This document shows, piece by piece, positions 35,394 to 48,600 of a stretch of 64,000 bases of DNA. Origin of the DNA: Adenanthera pavonina. Lineage: Eukaryota; Streptophyta; Magnoliopsida; Fabales; Fabaceae. The notes beneath the pieces are model-generated. The model did no database searches, was not told where the DNA came from, and was given only the letters and a program-made list of their open reading frames with translations. The translations under genes were made by a program, and so were the position numbers. Within the stretch, counting starts at the first letter, position 1; each line of letters starts with the position of its first letter. The stretch spans positions 697,001 to 761,000 of the forward strand of contig JAIVEN010000015.1 of the NCBI GenBank assembly GCA_026686845.1, in the 5' to 3' direction.

Positions 35394-38300
35394 GTGAGTG
35401 AAGCCACTAGAAGAATAATATCTTTGACAATTGACATTTAAATTATATCGTTAGAGTATCTCGTCCCTCTGCAACAATTGGAGACAATTTGTTTGTGATG
35501 TTGCTGGAACGATGTTTAGTTTAATGTTTTGTTCGGCTGGTTACAATCTTGTTTTCTGTCTTGATTTTTTGTAAAATCATGCCGAACCATGAAAATTGTT
35601 GTTCATGTTAGATACAGATCATGCATCAAATAAAAGTCCAAATTTACTAATAGATCATAGCGATTAAACTCTGCTTCCATTATCTAGTGGAACATAGGGG
35701 GGGACTATATTGGTCTTTATCATAGGCATTATGTTTCATATTTTGTGCCTCCATTTAGAATCATATATAATAAGAATGATGTTCAAAATTAATCATTCTT
35801 ATTGTATAACATCATCAAACTAAGGCAGTTGTTAACAAAGAAATTAATGATCCAATTTTGTGAAAACATAATTCAAGTTGGTTATTACGAGGAATCAATC
35901 ATTTTACTTTGTGCACTACTTGTTCTCATCAGTAAAGATAGATTAAGGTTCCATCGATATCAGTTTTGAACTAAGCAAAAGGTGTCTGGCATGCAAGAAC
36001 AGTAAAATCTGTGTAACTTTTGTTGAATTAGTTTTGTTACTTGACTCCATAACTTGCTACGCTGATTGCCTTGTTACTGGTGATTGGTAGCTGTCAATTG
36101 ATTTTATTTTGTGATGTGATATGTAATTTATTCCCTACCTTCCCATTTGGGAAAAAGACAAGTTAGGACCTTGTAAGAAAAATATTTTCCAACCGTGACC
36201 CCATTTGGAGATTCCTAAGTGAAATGAACTAAATTTCCAAATTCCAAATGAGATAAACTAAATTTTCAAGTGGGGATCTTGGTTGGGATCTAACTTATCT
36301 TTTTCCCCTTCCCATTTCCCCTCTTCTAAAGTGGTTTAGTAGTTTACTCAATTGATTAGTGCTTGTGCTCTAATATTTTTTTAGTGTATTTCTTGGAAGT
36401 TGAATTGCTCAGACTGTCATCCCCCTTATTTAACCAAATACAGTGATGTCAAATGGATACTTATAGACCTTTTATTGATTTCCATTTGTGTTTCTAGGTG
36501 TTTAATACTTTAATTATTCTATGCATCCCTATCATATCGAAAGGGATCACCTTTCCATATGCTAACTATATTCTGTGGACATTTATTGCATATACTGTAG
36601 TTTGTTATGCTTATTTCTATAATTACTCTTCTTATGGCTAACCTGTTATTTAAAGTCTTTGTTTTTCTGGATATGGTGAAAAGAAATGAGAACTTTTTTT
36701 TTTGGCATTTCATGTTTGTATATGTGTATTGGCCAATATTTTATCTATAAGCTGCTTTTCTTTGATAAAATGTGTATAATATTGAATAAAAAAAAGTATT
36801 TGACTATGTTTAATAGTGGATGAACGTCCTGATCATTTGGATTTTATGGCATCAAATTATATTGGTTTGAAAAAATGGAAGTAAATTATAACTGAATCGT
36901 AAATTTTGTTTGAACTTTGAACATTACATGCGAAGCCGTGTCTAGAAACTTTGGGGTCTTAGGCAAAACTATTAGAGGATCTAATGTAATATAATTCATC
37001 AATCATCATATCATTCTTTTTGCTTTCTAAGTTGCAAAACCATTTTTCATGTAGAAGGACAGGTTTAGCAGGTAAACTAGTATCATTCAAGAGAAATGGA
37101 GGAAGTTATAAAAGAGTACAAACATGGCAGCTAGCATAAACAAGAGATCAGAAAGAGGTGCCTTAATATTAAGAATACAGGAAAATATCATTTCTCAAAC
37201 AAGTCAGACTGAAATAAAGCTCAAGTTGAAGCAAAATAATTAATGCTGGGTCAAGGCCATGTCTGGAAACTCTGGGGCTTTTGGCAAAATTATTAGAGGA
37301 TCAAATGTAATATAATTCATCAATCATCATATCATTCTTTTTGCTTTCTAAGTTGCAAAATCATTTGTCAAAGTTTTATAATTAAGTAATTTTAGTATTT
37401 CACTCTCAATTGATAACATGCTTAATTCATTCAATCTATCTTATTACATAGTTGATCTCAAATAGGATTTAAGAAATTTTAATTTTGAAAAATTTATTTC
37501 AACAATAGCGATTGTCACTTGTATTATCAATTATATTTTATAAACAATGCATGCATTTGAAAAAGAACATAATCTTTTGATATAGTTTAACATTTCTATG
37601 AGGTATTAATTTCTTCCATTAACTCTTCTCTCAATACCTGTAATTCTAATATAAAGTTTTAAACTTTTGGAATGTAAATAAAAAAAATTAAAAATTGCGT
37701 TTGTCCACTGATTCAAGACTTCAAAATTCAAATGAATGCTCCAAAAACTACCATTACCCACTTAACTCACATGTACTTCCATATTCAATGGGTTTGGTCT
37801 TTAATAAATGAGTGGTGTAAGAAATTACGATTTTGGGGGGCTGAAGGCAATGGCCTTAAGGTTTCCACGGGCATGTATATATATATAATCTTCTGATGAG
37901 TAGATGCTTATGTTGTCCCTGTTTTAATCTTGAGGAAAGGATCCTTTGGCCTTGGCTTTGTATTAGAGAAGCTTGTTTTAGTGGCAGTAAATGTGTAGGT
38001 ACTGTTTTAAGTTCTAAAATGCTCCATATTCATATATATATATATATATTTATTTATTTCTGTGTCAATGGTTGAGTTTAATTGCTGCATAGGTGGATTC
38101 TGTTTTGAGGTTTTGAAGGGACCATATGTCCATGCATTTATGAATTAAGGTGATGGGTGTGATTGTGATTGTATTAATTACACTCTTCACACGCGCGTGT
38201 ATAAAATTGTGATCGTAGGGAAGACAAATAACTGAATAACACTTCTTGTTCTTCTTCCATGTTTTTGTCTTTGTTGGTTTGCACCACTGCTCAAAGGGAA

Positions 38301-39025
38301 CTTTGAAGAGAACACAAGTACTTTTTTAGAAAAAACCAAACGTCGTATCTGTGTGCTTGGGCTTGGGTAGCATGGGTAGGGGCAGAGTTCCTTACACTTC
38401 TCAATTTAAATTTTAGTATGATGTGCCTAGGAAATTCCTGGTCGGATTAATTTATGGGGATCTCAATGCACCATATCTACCCATATACATCCATGTTGTG
38501 TGTTTTGGGGGGTGTATACAAAGTATACGACAATCAGCACCGATAATTTCACTTATATAATATGGGAATCATATTAGAATACAGTTTAAAACTTGAAATG
38601 GTATGATCCATATATGATGTCATTTTAAGGTATTTTGACCAAAATATATTCTTTTTTCGATGTGTTGTTTGTGCTTTGACATCTTTATTTATCTTTGGCA
38701 TTTCTGTACAAAGTCTATTTTGCATTGATCTATGGCATTTTAATTTTGGTACTCACCGTTTCAATTTTAGATCATTGAATTAAGCAACACGAAAGGGAGG
38801 ATGAGTTTGGAATACTTTTTGGATTCAAAGAATTTGATATCTTTTTACTAAATGTGGAGGGGTCTAATTTTGGGTTACACAGCTAGAACAATTGTGTATT
38901 AAGGCTTGTCTGCCTCTCGTAATGATTGCCAAATGTTGATTATTTTAGTTTTGCATGAAGTATCATATAGTTTCCCTTCTTATTTTACCTTGACTGTTAA
39001 ATTCTCCATCTATTAAGCTCATCAG
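35394..39025 (+). other. Putative 3.6-kb 5' UTR intron
   Basis: GT donor at 35394, ATCAG acceptor at 39021-39025. It contains a direct repeat pair (36949-37371), an AT-dinucleotide tract near 38034 and no coding region I could support. Splicing is inferred from site quality only. Confidence 0.4.
36949..37371 (+). repeat. Direct repeat pair of about 115 bp
   Basis: The segments at about 36949-37063 and 37256-37371 are nearly identical in their second halves, including a shared run around ATTCATCAATCATCATATC. About 190 bp lies between them. This could be a local duplication or an excised or truncated repeat. Confidence 0.8.
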
Positions 39026-39036
39026 GTTATTTTGGC

Positions 39037-39273
39037 ATGGGAAACAAACCAGCAAGACAAGAAAAGGAAGATGTGATATTCCTGAAAATTGCCCCTCCTT
39101 TGGACCCGGCATATGTAAGATGGCTTGCTAGAGATGTTGCAAGAATTCACGGCTTTACTCCAAAAGGTATCCGTGCTGTGAAGCCTCCAGATCATTATGT
39201 TGAATACATGCAGTTGAATGGATGGTTGGATGTGAGTTTGGATGATCCTGATCTTGCCCATCTATTTAAGTAG
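39037..39273 (+). CDS. Conserved plant small protein, function unknown
   Basis: A single-exon 78-residue frame from ATG to TAG. Composition and codon use are protein-like, with no low complexity: a basic N terminus (MGNKPARQEKEDV), then a 60-residue globular part with PPLDPAY, RWLARD, HGFTPKG, a VKPPDHY segment, NGWLDV and an acidic LDDPDLAHLF end. There is no signal peptide or membrane segment. From memory it resembles small unnamed proteins present across flowering plants, but I cannot attach a function. An AG acceptor sits 11 nt before the ATG, so the 5' UTR is probably spliced. A 3' UTR would follow to about 39.6 kb. Confidence 0.8.
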   Translation: MGNKPARQEKEDVIFLKIAPPLDPAYVRWLARDVARIHGFTPKGIRAVKPPDHYVEYMQLNGWLDVSLDDPDLAHLFK

Positions 39274-39599
39274 AGTATTTTCTTATTGGCTAAATGATAA
39301 AAACACCCAAAAGGAAACAAAGAAGCGAAGTTATGTCATGTAGACTAGCCAGACATTAATGTTTGAATTGGATTTTCCAAAATTGTATAGCCAGTCAAGT
39401 ATTAGTATAAGTTGTCTATGAACATACTGAACTTCTGTGTCCTCTATTGGAACGTTTGATTTGTTTCTCTGCAATAATTTTCCTGAAGTAGTTACCTCTG
39501 AAGAAGGCCTTGAAATATACCATAGTTTCAATCCAGTCAAGAAGTCGCATTAAATTGTCGATGTAGTTGTCATACTAAAGTTCAAATTTGGTTTGTATG

Positions 39600-40150
39600 C
39601 CCATAGGTTGCCACTTCTCTGTCTTTCTATTGGAGGCTTTTGCACCATGAGAAATCCAAGTGTCTCCTCATCGTCGGAAACAGCTCTCTCTCTCTCTCTC
39701 TCTAGAGAACTCAAATAAATGCATTAAACCTTATTTTTTGTTAGTCATCTTATCTTAGTTCTTTCCTATTCTCTTGAGATCTAAAAAATGCATTGTTGCA
39801 AGCTTTAACTTGTTTTCCAAATATCTTCTTGATTGACCAGCCTTTACTTCTTCAAAATCTCAATAGTTTCCTACTGTACTAGATAACTTGATAGTGGGAT
39901 CATGAATTGCACGGGGTTCATGTGACTCTAAATACTTGTTCATAATCAAGGTACCTAATTTTCATTCATTTACAGAAACGAAACTGTTTGCAAAGTTTGT
40001 CCTGCACAAAAGTTGTTGTCGTTTGCATGCACGACGCCCCCTCCTTCCTTCCTTTTCTTTCTTCCCATTTTTCCCCAAAAACACAAAGCAACTGGTCATT
40101 GTGTAGAAATAAGTGGTTAGTATTCCTAAACCGCATATTCCTAATGACCG
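39600..40150. other. Intergenic, no gene seen
   Basis: Contains a (CT)n tract near 39688-39710. No supported coding sequence. Confidence 0.5.
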
Positions 40151-40732
40151 GGGTCCGTTTAGATTTCAGTTAGTTAAAAATGAGTTTCGGTTGAATTAGT
40201 TTTGTAATCTAGTTATGATAAAAATTGGTTTTGGACTAACGTGTATATGTTTGGATGATTTATTTGAAAATTAGTTTTGACAAAACTCATAATTTTTCTT
40301 CAAATTGAGCTTAAATTTTATCCTATGATTAATTTAATTTACTTGAACTAAAATTTAATCTGTATTTATTTAATTAAGAACACAATATATCTGGTGTAAT
40401 ATTTTTTTTCAAGTTATAGTATATGGAGATTAAAGTTTTGAATGGACATTTTGGTCATTAAATAGAAGAAATTCTACGAAAATTTTATTTTTTAAAATTT
40501 TTTAATTTTTCTTATTTTTATTGATCCATTTTTATCTGACTTTAAAATAAATACAGACAGAAATGAAAAATTAGAATAGAAAGCAACTAGCCAACTGCTT
40601 ATGCCACACTACCTTTTGAGCAAAAACTGATTGTTCAACGGAAAAGCAAAAAATCAGCCAAACAACTACAAATTATCTCAAACTCCATTTTTATCCTGAA
40701 ACTTGGTTTCGAAAGTGATCCCAAACGGACCC
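40151..40732. mobile_element. MITE with GGGTCCGTTT terminal repeats
   Basis: A 582-bp element whose ends are perfect 10-bp inverted repeats (GGGTCCGTTT and AAACGGACCC) with further imperfect pairing. It shares its terminal motif with the insertion at 22894, so it may be of the same Tourist-like type. No clear target duplication is seen. Confidence 0.65.
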
Positions 40733-42730
40733 TGACTCTAGGAGGATATTACCAAATGACTCTAAATTCTACTTTTTTAATAGAAAGGGAATTTGGATTC
40801 GAGTTACTAATCCTTTTTTTTTTCCTTTTTTTTTTGGGGTATGAGTTACTTATCCTATTTTGTTGTAAGAATAATCCTATATTGGTTGTCAAACATGTTT
40901 AACAGCAAACACACAAGTATCATCACAAATAGCCTAAAAACAAACGAAACCCATTAACCAAGGTGACCAAAACAGAGCACTAGAGAACACTAGAGTTGCA
41001 GCATTATGCTCATCCTTTTACATTACAACTAACCCCCTAAAGGAAAACCCCATTAAGTGACCAAAGCTCAGGATTGTATTATATAACAGTACAGCAGTAA
41101 ATTGATCCCTCAAAACTCACAGTTTTGTCTTTCTGAGACCTCAAATATCAGAAGGTTGGGGCCAGGAAGTGCACAAGATGGAAGAGACAATGAATGCGAC
41201 AGTGCTTTTCTTAGCATTCTACACCAACCCACCACGGCCACATGAGCCGCGGGCTAGCATATTTGATAATTTTTTTTCAATTATTTATATATATCTATCT
41301 ATATATAATATAAAACTTATAGAAAGTTGCACTATTAATAAATCATAAATCAGTGATGAAAATAATGCCAAGCACCGAAGAGAGCTACCAATACCATCAC
41401 AATTTGCATTTTACTGGTTCCGTAACTTCCGTTCAAACTGAACCCTATTGAAGTTTTGATCCTATGAATCTTCCACCAAAAAAAACTAAAACTGTATCAC
41501 TGCACAATTTTTTATCTGACAGCAGATTTAATTTTAAATTTTATTATTTTTCAATTCTAATTTTTTATTTAAAATAATATAAAATAATACTATTTTGTTA
41601 ATTATTAATTAATTTATTTAAATAATGAAGTTTTTTAAAAAAAATCTATAATTTAAACCGTTGAGATACTATATACTCCTGCGCCAGAAACGTACGAACA
41701 TCAAAACTAATTGAAAGAAACAAAAGCTAGTTGGGTCAAATGGTTGAGTTAGCTTGGCTTTTCTGTCCACGGTGGCTTGTCGGCTTGGTTATTTTTTTGT
41801 GAGGCCAGAACTATATTGGTTAATTTTGATTAATTTGATTTTATTTATTATATTTAATGTAAACATCTGATGGAATTTTATATGAAAAAATAAAATTTAA
41901 TTTTAAAAATATTTATGTGAAAGTTTTATTTTTGAAAACTATTCGTAAAAATATTTTTTAACTACACTATCCTTATTGGATTTGCGTGTATTGTTTCAAA
42001 ATTTCATTCCCATCCCACGTGTACCCAAAGGTGGGAATAGAATCTAATTTAATTAAATATTAAATCACTATATTAATACATATAAACACATACAAAAATT
42101 AAATAAAAATCGTTGTTACTTCAATATTGTCTTTCAATTGCGTGCAATTTATTTAATAATTTTAAACGTGAAATATTTGGAAGCCATTAACCTATTTAAG
42201 TCAAAATCTGGCTGGGGTGCATTTTAATTGTAAAAAAAAAAAAATCCTTCTACTTTAACTTTGCCTCGATTATTTTACGCGCACATATAAAAATTATAAA
42301 AAAATCATATTAACGATAAAGCTAAAAAATCAGGGTATACTTTTTTAAATTTAAAATTAAAATAATTAAATTACATTATTTTTTTATAAAATTAAAAAAA
42401 ATATATTTAGTTCAGTCATTTTTTGTTTTATTAGTAGATACTACTTTTGTCAATATTAGTAGATACTGACATAGGCTTTCATAAATAAATAGAAAATTCC
42501 TTCCCCTTCTTCCCTCCCTCCCTAGGCAAATCCGTGTGAAGATAGATAAGAAGTTCAAGTGTATAAGCCAAACAAAGAACTTAACTTTTAATTTATTTCT
42601 GGAACAAGTTATGCCTCACATGTCACCGACGAAAACAAACTCATTCATCAACGTCAATAATCACATCACATTCCTGAAGCAGCCAACAAAGAATAGTCTC
42701 ATTGAAAAGAAAACCCAGAAGGCATCGTCC
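40733..42730. other. Intergenic, AT-rich
   Basis: No gene or well-bounded repeat is supported. The last 200 bp, with CT-rich stretches, probably belongs to the promoter region of the downstream gene. Confidence 0.5.
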
Positions 42731-42732
42731 TC

Positions 42733-42740
42733 TATAAATA
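42733..42740 (+). promoter_or_regulatory. TATA box of the RTM2-like gene
   Basis: TATAAATA lies 72 bp upstream of the ATG at 42805, giving a predicted leader of about 40 nt. This rests on motif and spacing only. Confidence 0.5.
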
Positions 42741-42804
42741 TTGAAAGTTGAAACCCTTAAATGCAATTAAAAAATGTTGCCATAGTTTTCTGAAACAAGA
42801 AGAT

Positions 42805-45259
42805 ATGGCTTCAAGACAAAATGCCAACCTTCAACAAACATATGAAGATTTCAAGCCACTTGTGGAAGAAAAGGACACTCCAGATGCTCTTCTTATGCTT
42901 GTTCATCTTCCTGGTATGTATGTATCATTAGCTAAGCTTACATTTAATTTAAGGTATGTTTTGATTGGCTTATATAAGTGATTATGAGAATAATTGTTTA
43001 TCCATAATAGATTATGGGAATAAGTAATTATGTCAAAAGTGATTTATGTTTGAATATTTTTACCTTATAAGTGATTTTGAGAAAAAAAAAATGTTTGGAT
43101 TTTGGTAGTTTAAGTGATTATTGAGTAGATAATGAGAAGGAAAAGTAAAATAAGTGATTATGGGAGGATAAATGATTATTATAAGTAGAAAAAAGTAACT
43201 TATGAAAATAATTATTTAAATTACTATAAGTAATTATTTTTTCCTCGGGTGCATTTAACAACTGATCAGTATAATCACTTTTTGTTCCTTTATAAGCATT
43301 TTTTTTATAAATCCAAACATGCGAGTTTATATATATATGTACGGAAGGCAAACAATGCGAATACACACATATATAGTTTATAGTAAGTCACAGTATTTAT
43401 GATACATGCAATAAACAATGTAGGTTGCTACTCATTCTAGTTTTTACATAAATTGAGAGAATTGATTTTCAAAAAGAGATATTATTTGGATATAAATATG
43501 TATATGTTTGGATTAAGAGAGGAGCTGTAGCAAATTCTTTATTTTTTTTAAACAAATCATCCAACATCTATTACTATCAATTAATCTAGATTCAAGTCAA
43601 GTTAATCCCAATTAAAAGAAAGCTCTCTTAATGTAATTCTTTCCATTCACAAAATTCAAACTCAAACCCTGACATGGATGCTTTAAAGAGTTAAATATAC
43701 CTTTATTTGATACATATTTGATATAGTATTCGTAAGGTATTTCACGGTACATTTCATTAATTTTTTTTTCAAAAAATTCTTAAATGATTTAAATCAAACT
43801 TAGAAAAAAAAACTCCTAAATTCTTTATTTCTTGTTTAAAATATTATTGTATTGTTTTTAAAATACTTATTTAAAATAATTTTTTTTATTTTTGATACAT
43901 TAATTTGTTAAATATATACGTAGTTTTATGTGTATATCCTTCATACTCATATTCTAAAATTTTAAAACTTACCATATCTAACATATTGTTACACCCAATA
44001 ATCGTATCCACTGTATCTATGACTCATAGCCGCAAGTTAGGTGTGTTAAATTTTTTATTTACAAATCAGTACGAGAGGAATGCTCTTCAATTCCTTTATT
44101 TTTATACCATAACTCATAATTTATAAGAAAAGGAAAGGACAGATTCGAATAACTATAGAGAGGTAATTTTAAATGATTGATGCAACTTTTACATTGACAT
44201 AATTTTTTACATAAAGTACTAATCAGTTTTTCTTCAGGTTTTACAAGAGAACAAGTTGGTGCAAACTATGAGGCAGCCTATAATAAAGTTAGTGTTTTTG
44301 GTGAAAAACCAGTTGACAATAATAAGCGGAAACGTTTCAGGGTAGAGTATATAATTCCAGAAACCTGTGATGGTAATAGGCTCAAGGGAAAGTTCGATGA
44401 GGGAGCAATTATTACCATTACAATGCCAAAGAAGCCTATTTCAATTATTGCCCCTAAAGAACCAAAACCAACTCAAGAAGCACCCAAAAGCGTCACTCCA
44501 CCGGCATCTACTTCTGAAGTTGAAGCAGAAGGAGCCACTAAAAAGGGTGAGAAATCTCAAGTGCAACCCAAATCAGAAGTGGAGAGTAAGAGAGAATCTG
44601 ATGAGACAAAAGATGAAACACCAACCCCAACAAAAGCCACCGCAGAAACTACAATGCCTCAAAAAGATGAAGAAATTCCCCAAAAAGATACCAAAAAGGA
44701 AGAAAAGCATAGGGATGAGATGAAAGAGACGGAAGATACTTCAATCCCAGAAAAAGCCAAAGGTGAATATAGAATGCCTCAAAAGGATCAAGAGGGACTT
44801 CCTCAAAAAGATACACTAGATGACGAGAAGCATGAGGAAAACAAGAGGGCTGAGAAGGAAAGGATTCAAAAAGAAGATAATAATAAGACTTCGGAGGCAG
44901 GAAAAGCACCTCAGAAGGTCCAGTCTTTGGCTAGAGAGGAAAATACGAAAGAACGAAAAGAATCTGCAATGGTGGCTGCCGAATGTTCTGGCTTAAAAAC
45001 CCCAGAGAAGAGGGAGAAGGAAATGGATGTTAAAACCAGTGAAGTCGATCAAAGGAACAATGGAACAATAGCAAGTGAATCGTCAATAGGGAAAGGGATC
45101 AAGAATATGGCTAACTCTGCTTCTCAAGCTGTAACAAGACTGGCAAACAGGTTCAGTGAAGAAGATAAACAGAAGCTATTATACGCAGGTGCAGCAATTC
45201 TGGTGGTGGCAGTAAGCATTTATGCTTCCTTTAAGCTTCGTTCCATGGCAAGACAATAG
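42805..45259 (+). CDS. RTM2-like: RTM2-like protein: alpha-crystallin (HSP20-like) domain plus C-terminal membrane anchor
   Basis: The CDS is join(42805..42913,44238..45259), 376 residues. The exon junction splits the Gly of LPG, the position expected in this family. Residues about 10-105 form an alpha-crystallin-like domain: DALLMLVHLPGFTREQV, a SVFGEKP segment, then RFRVEYIIP and the closing IITITMP strand. Residues about 110-340 are a long, charged, Lys/Glu/Pro-rich linker with repeated PQKD motifs, probably disordered. Residues about 350-368 are a hydrophobic helix (YAGAAILVVAVSIYASF) followed by a short basic tail, which indicates tail anchoring in a membrane. RTM2 in Arabidopsis restricts long-distance movement of certain potyviruses from the phloem; most RTM2-like relatives have no proven role, so antiviral activity here is only a possibility. 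The 1324-bp intron holds a MITE. Confidence 0.9.
42953..43323. mobile_element. MITE in the RTM2-like intron
   Basis: A TAAGTGATTATG-rich block with ends that are partly inverted (GGTATGTTTTGATTGGCTTATA on the left, TATAAATCCAAACATGC on the right). A probable relative in inverted orientation lies at 53970-54325. It is not coding. Confidence 0.5.
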
Positions 45260-45678
45260 GCAAAAGAACATCCATTTCCTTTTACATGATTCTGTACAGA
45301 AGTTTCATCCAATAATTACATCTAAACATCCTGTAAAATAAGCAGGCCAACAACTTCTAGTGACTTCATACTCAAGTTGACCCGCAGGTCCTTCTAGCCC
45401 AGAACATGGTAGTCATGAATGTAACCAATTATTAGAAAAAAGGGATCATATGGAAGTCTCTCCCACCCACCCCACCCCACAAAAAAAAAAAAAAAAAAAA
45501 ACCAAAACAAAAAAAAAAGTTAAGAAAATTACTGTGCCAAAAAAAGTTAAAGCACTGTTTTCGTCCATAACAAAGCTACCCAGATGCTAGGAAAATCAGA
45601 AGTGGATAAAAAAGTTGATTATAAAGAGATTATCCTGAACGATACTTCTGATATTACAGAAAGAAAAGGAATATGCTG
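45260..45678. other. Convergent 3' ends with an A-rich tract
   Basis: The 3' UTR of the RTM2-like gene and the 3' UTR of the minus-strand RBL gene meet here. An almost pure A run lies at about 45481-45500 with a second A-rich run just after it. Confidence 0.6.
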
Positions 45679-48600
45679 TCATTCATCAGAAAGCTCATCA
45701 CCATATAAACTGTCACCATTATCCTGGTCAACAAAAGATTTAATTTTAGATTTTGAAGATTTACTGGATTTTGATGGTTTTTTAACTTTTTCTGCCTGCA
45801 ATTCCAACCCCTTCTCCGATGGTTTTCGTTTTCTTTTCATATGTGTTCCTCCTGCATCATCTGCAAAGAAAAATATAAGGCTACACAGGAGTCACAGATT
45901 CGCGAGAAAAAATGGAAAAGACTTCATTCACTATTCAACCTAAGGGGTCCCAACTGCTAATGACCTAGAGTTATGCTAAGGAGGAAACCCCATGCAAGCA
46001 TGAAATAAGCAAGGGGAAGGAGCCAAAAATCCCAAAAGGCCCCACAAAACAAAATTGCAGACAAAATTAAAGATGTAGGTGATTGATTCATTTGGAATTC
46101 AGAGTTCTTTTGAATCCAAATACTAAGTGACATTCATATACTGCAAGGCTGATGTTACCTTCAAGTGGACTAGATGCATGGTTCATCATATGTCCATTTG
46201 GTCCAGGCTCTTCTGAAAGAGGGGATCCAGAATTATTACTGTCCACCAGCTTTGAAAAACTTTCTATGCACTTGTCCTGCTGCTCTGAAACATCGCAACT
46301 AGGAGTTGCTGGCAAGAAACATAGCTCTTCTCGAGACATATCAGAATCACTGAAAGCTGCATCTTTTTCCACTGTCACAATGTCAACATCCTCATCTTCA
46401 TTAACATCAGATGCTTTCACCTGCAAGCATAATATGTGTCAGGGAGATAAAGGGTTAAAAAAAAGATCAGAGTAAGGGATGTAAAAGATAACAGATGACC
46501 TGCATGATACAAATCTAGTACCCTCATACCTTCTCAGTCTCAGGAATTAAATCAAACTCATCTTCTCGCTCTACATACTCCTCATTTTCCTCAAGCTCTT
46601 TGAAATCAGGAGCAAATGCACTCCAATTTTCTGTGTAATCTTTAGCCCAGATATAAACTAAGCCAGCAAGAGAAACAGATACAATAATAGGACGAACAGG
46701 ATGCCAAGCTAAATCAATAAGGGCTTCCTTAGGTCCTTCAAGGATTTTCACGAGATGCCCAGCTCCATCCCATATGTAAATCTTGTGCTCTCCTTTGCTA
46801 GCAGAACCACCAACAACCCATTCACCATCACCACTAAAGCAGGGTGCTTTCCAGTGCACCTTTGTGATGGAATCTTGAAACTCACAGAATAAAGTTAAAC
46901 ATTTAGATCCAACAGCCTTCAGATTTTCAACATCACTATGATCATCGAGGTTCTCATTTAGGTCATCAAGGGCTCTAACTTCTTCTTTCAGGGGCAGAAG
47001 GTTTTCATAAACCCGTATTACTCGATCATTCGAATTTGTGAGTAAATACTGTCCATTTCTGCTGAACACTACGTTCTTGACCACAGAACCACCAGAGATA
47101 GTAACCACGGCACGTACTTCACTGCCTTTATAGTCAATTATAAGAATTTCCCCCTTTGAATTCCCCACATAAACCAAACTCCCATACTTATTGAAACATG
47201 CAGCAGTTGGACTGTAGGGGGTAGATCCATCAGAGCTCTTGTTGCGTGATGGAGCAGTCAGTCCATTGCCTATGTCTGGAACAGAAACTTTAAGTAAAGT
47301 TGTGTTTCCTGTATTCAAATCAACAATCATGGGAGCACATGAGACAGGACATGCCAAGCAAAGAGATGGGGTAGAGGAACCAGGATGAAGACGAGCTTGT
47401 AGAGGGGTTTGCTGCAAAACTATTCGCTTTATCTTCTCACCACTCTTAACATCCCACAGTGTTAATGACTTATCAGCTGCAGATACAAGAATTTGATGAC
47501 CATACTTTGACCAACATATACTGGTGATGGGAGAAGAACATTCAGAATCCCAAAGCTCCTTAGCAATGCCCCTGGTTTCAAAATCCCAAATAATGCAACT
47601 TCCATCATTGGACCCAGCTGATTCAAAAGAATAAATCAATAATCAAAGTTAGCATAGAAGTTACAATAAACATTTCATGAAAGTTCAACACTCACCATAG
47701 TATTTATCAAACCTCAAACAAACTTATTCAGACAAAAGAAAAAAGTACATAGCATGCATTAAGTCAATGCTGCAGAAATTTAACTATACAAATCAGAAAG
47801 AAACTCCCAATAGACAGCATTCCTTAAATTATCTAACCCAATTAAATTATAAGAGAACAAAAAATTGTGAAAATAATCTGCTCAGAATGTTTCTCACACA
47901 ATACTTCAAATTAATAGAACTTAGTTTTCCAAACTGAATATCTGCAGCGCATATACATCTAGACAAATCTCACAATTGCAAAGATTAAATATCCATGACG
48001 AAAGAAAAAATATTCATAACTCAATTTATTCATTTTAATAAAAAAATTAGAAGCTTAGAACCACCAGATAATTGTAAACTAAGTACTCAACACTTGCTAT
48101 AAGATAAGAAAACTGACACTTTCTAGTAGGGTAAGCTACTCCATAAACAGCTAGGTTAAGACAAGATGAGAATTTGATCATGAAACCCCTTGCATGATTT
48201 TCCAAAACAGCTTGACATTGTAACCACTTTAGCAGTACAGGAGTTGGATTTCACCTTAAATACAAGCAATACATCATCAACACCACATCAAGTAACTAGC
48301 CAGACCGCAAGGATGTAATTACAGATCAACATGATTGACAATATCTTTATTGCTGAACTATACATCAGTCCTAAAAAGAGTTGGTTTAAAAATGATAGAA
48401 TCAGAAGTTTCCAGTTTCTATCCTTCATTCTCCATCTTCTTATTGACCCATAGGGGTGTTTACTAACTGTTGCCTTTGATGTTATACTTCCACCCCACTC
48501 ACCACCAGCATATGTCCTAAAAACTGTCCAAACAAGATTTTTCCTCCATGCCTGCCAAAATTATTCTATTGATTACTATCACCAAAACCTAAGTCATTTT

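Noticed and set aside
44367..44723. 118-codon frame overlapping the RTM2-like gene
   Set aside because: An out-of-frame reading of the Lys/Glu-rich linker; its Gln/Lys/Pro composition is a direct by-product.
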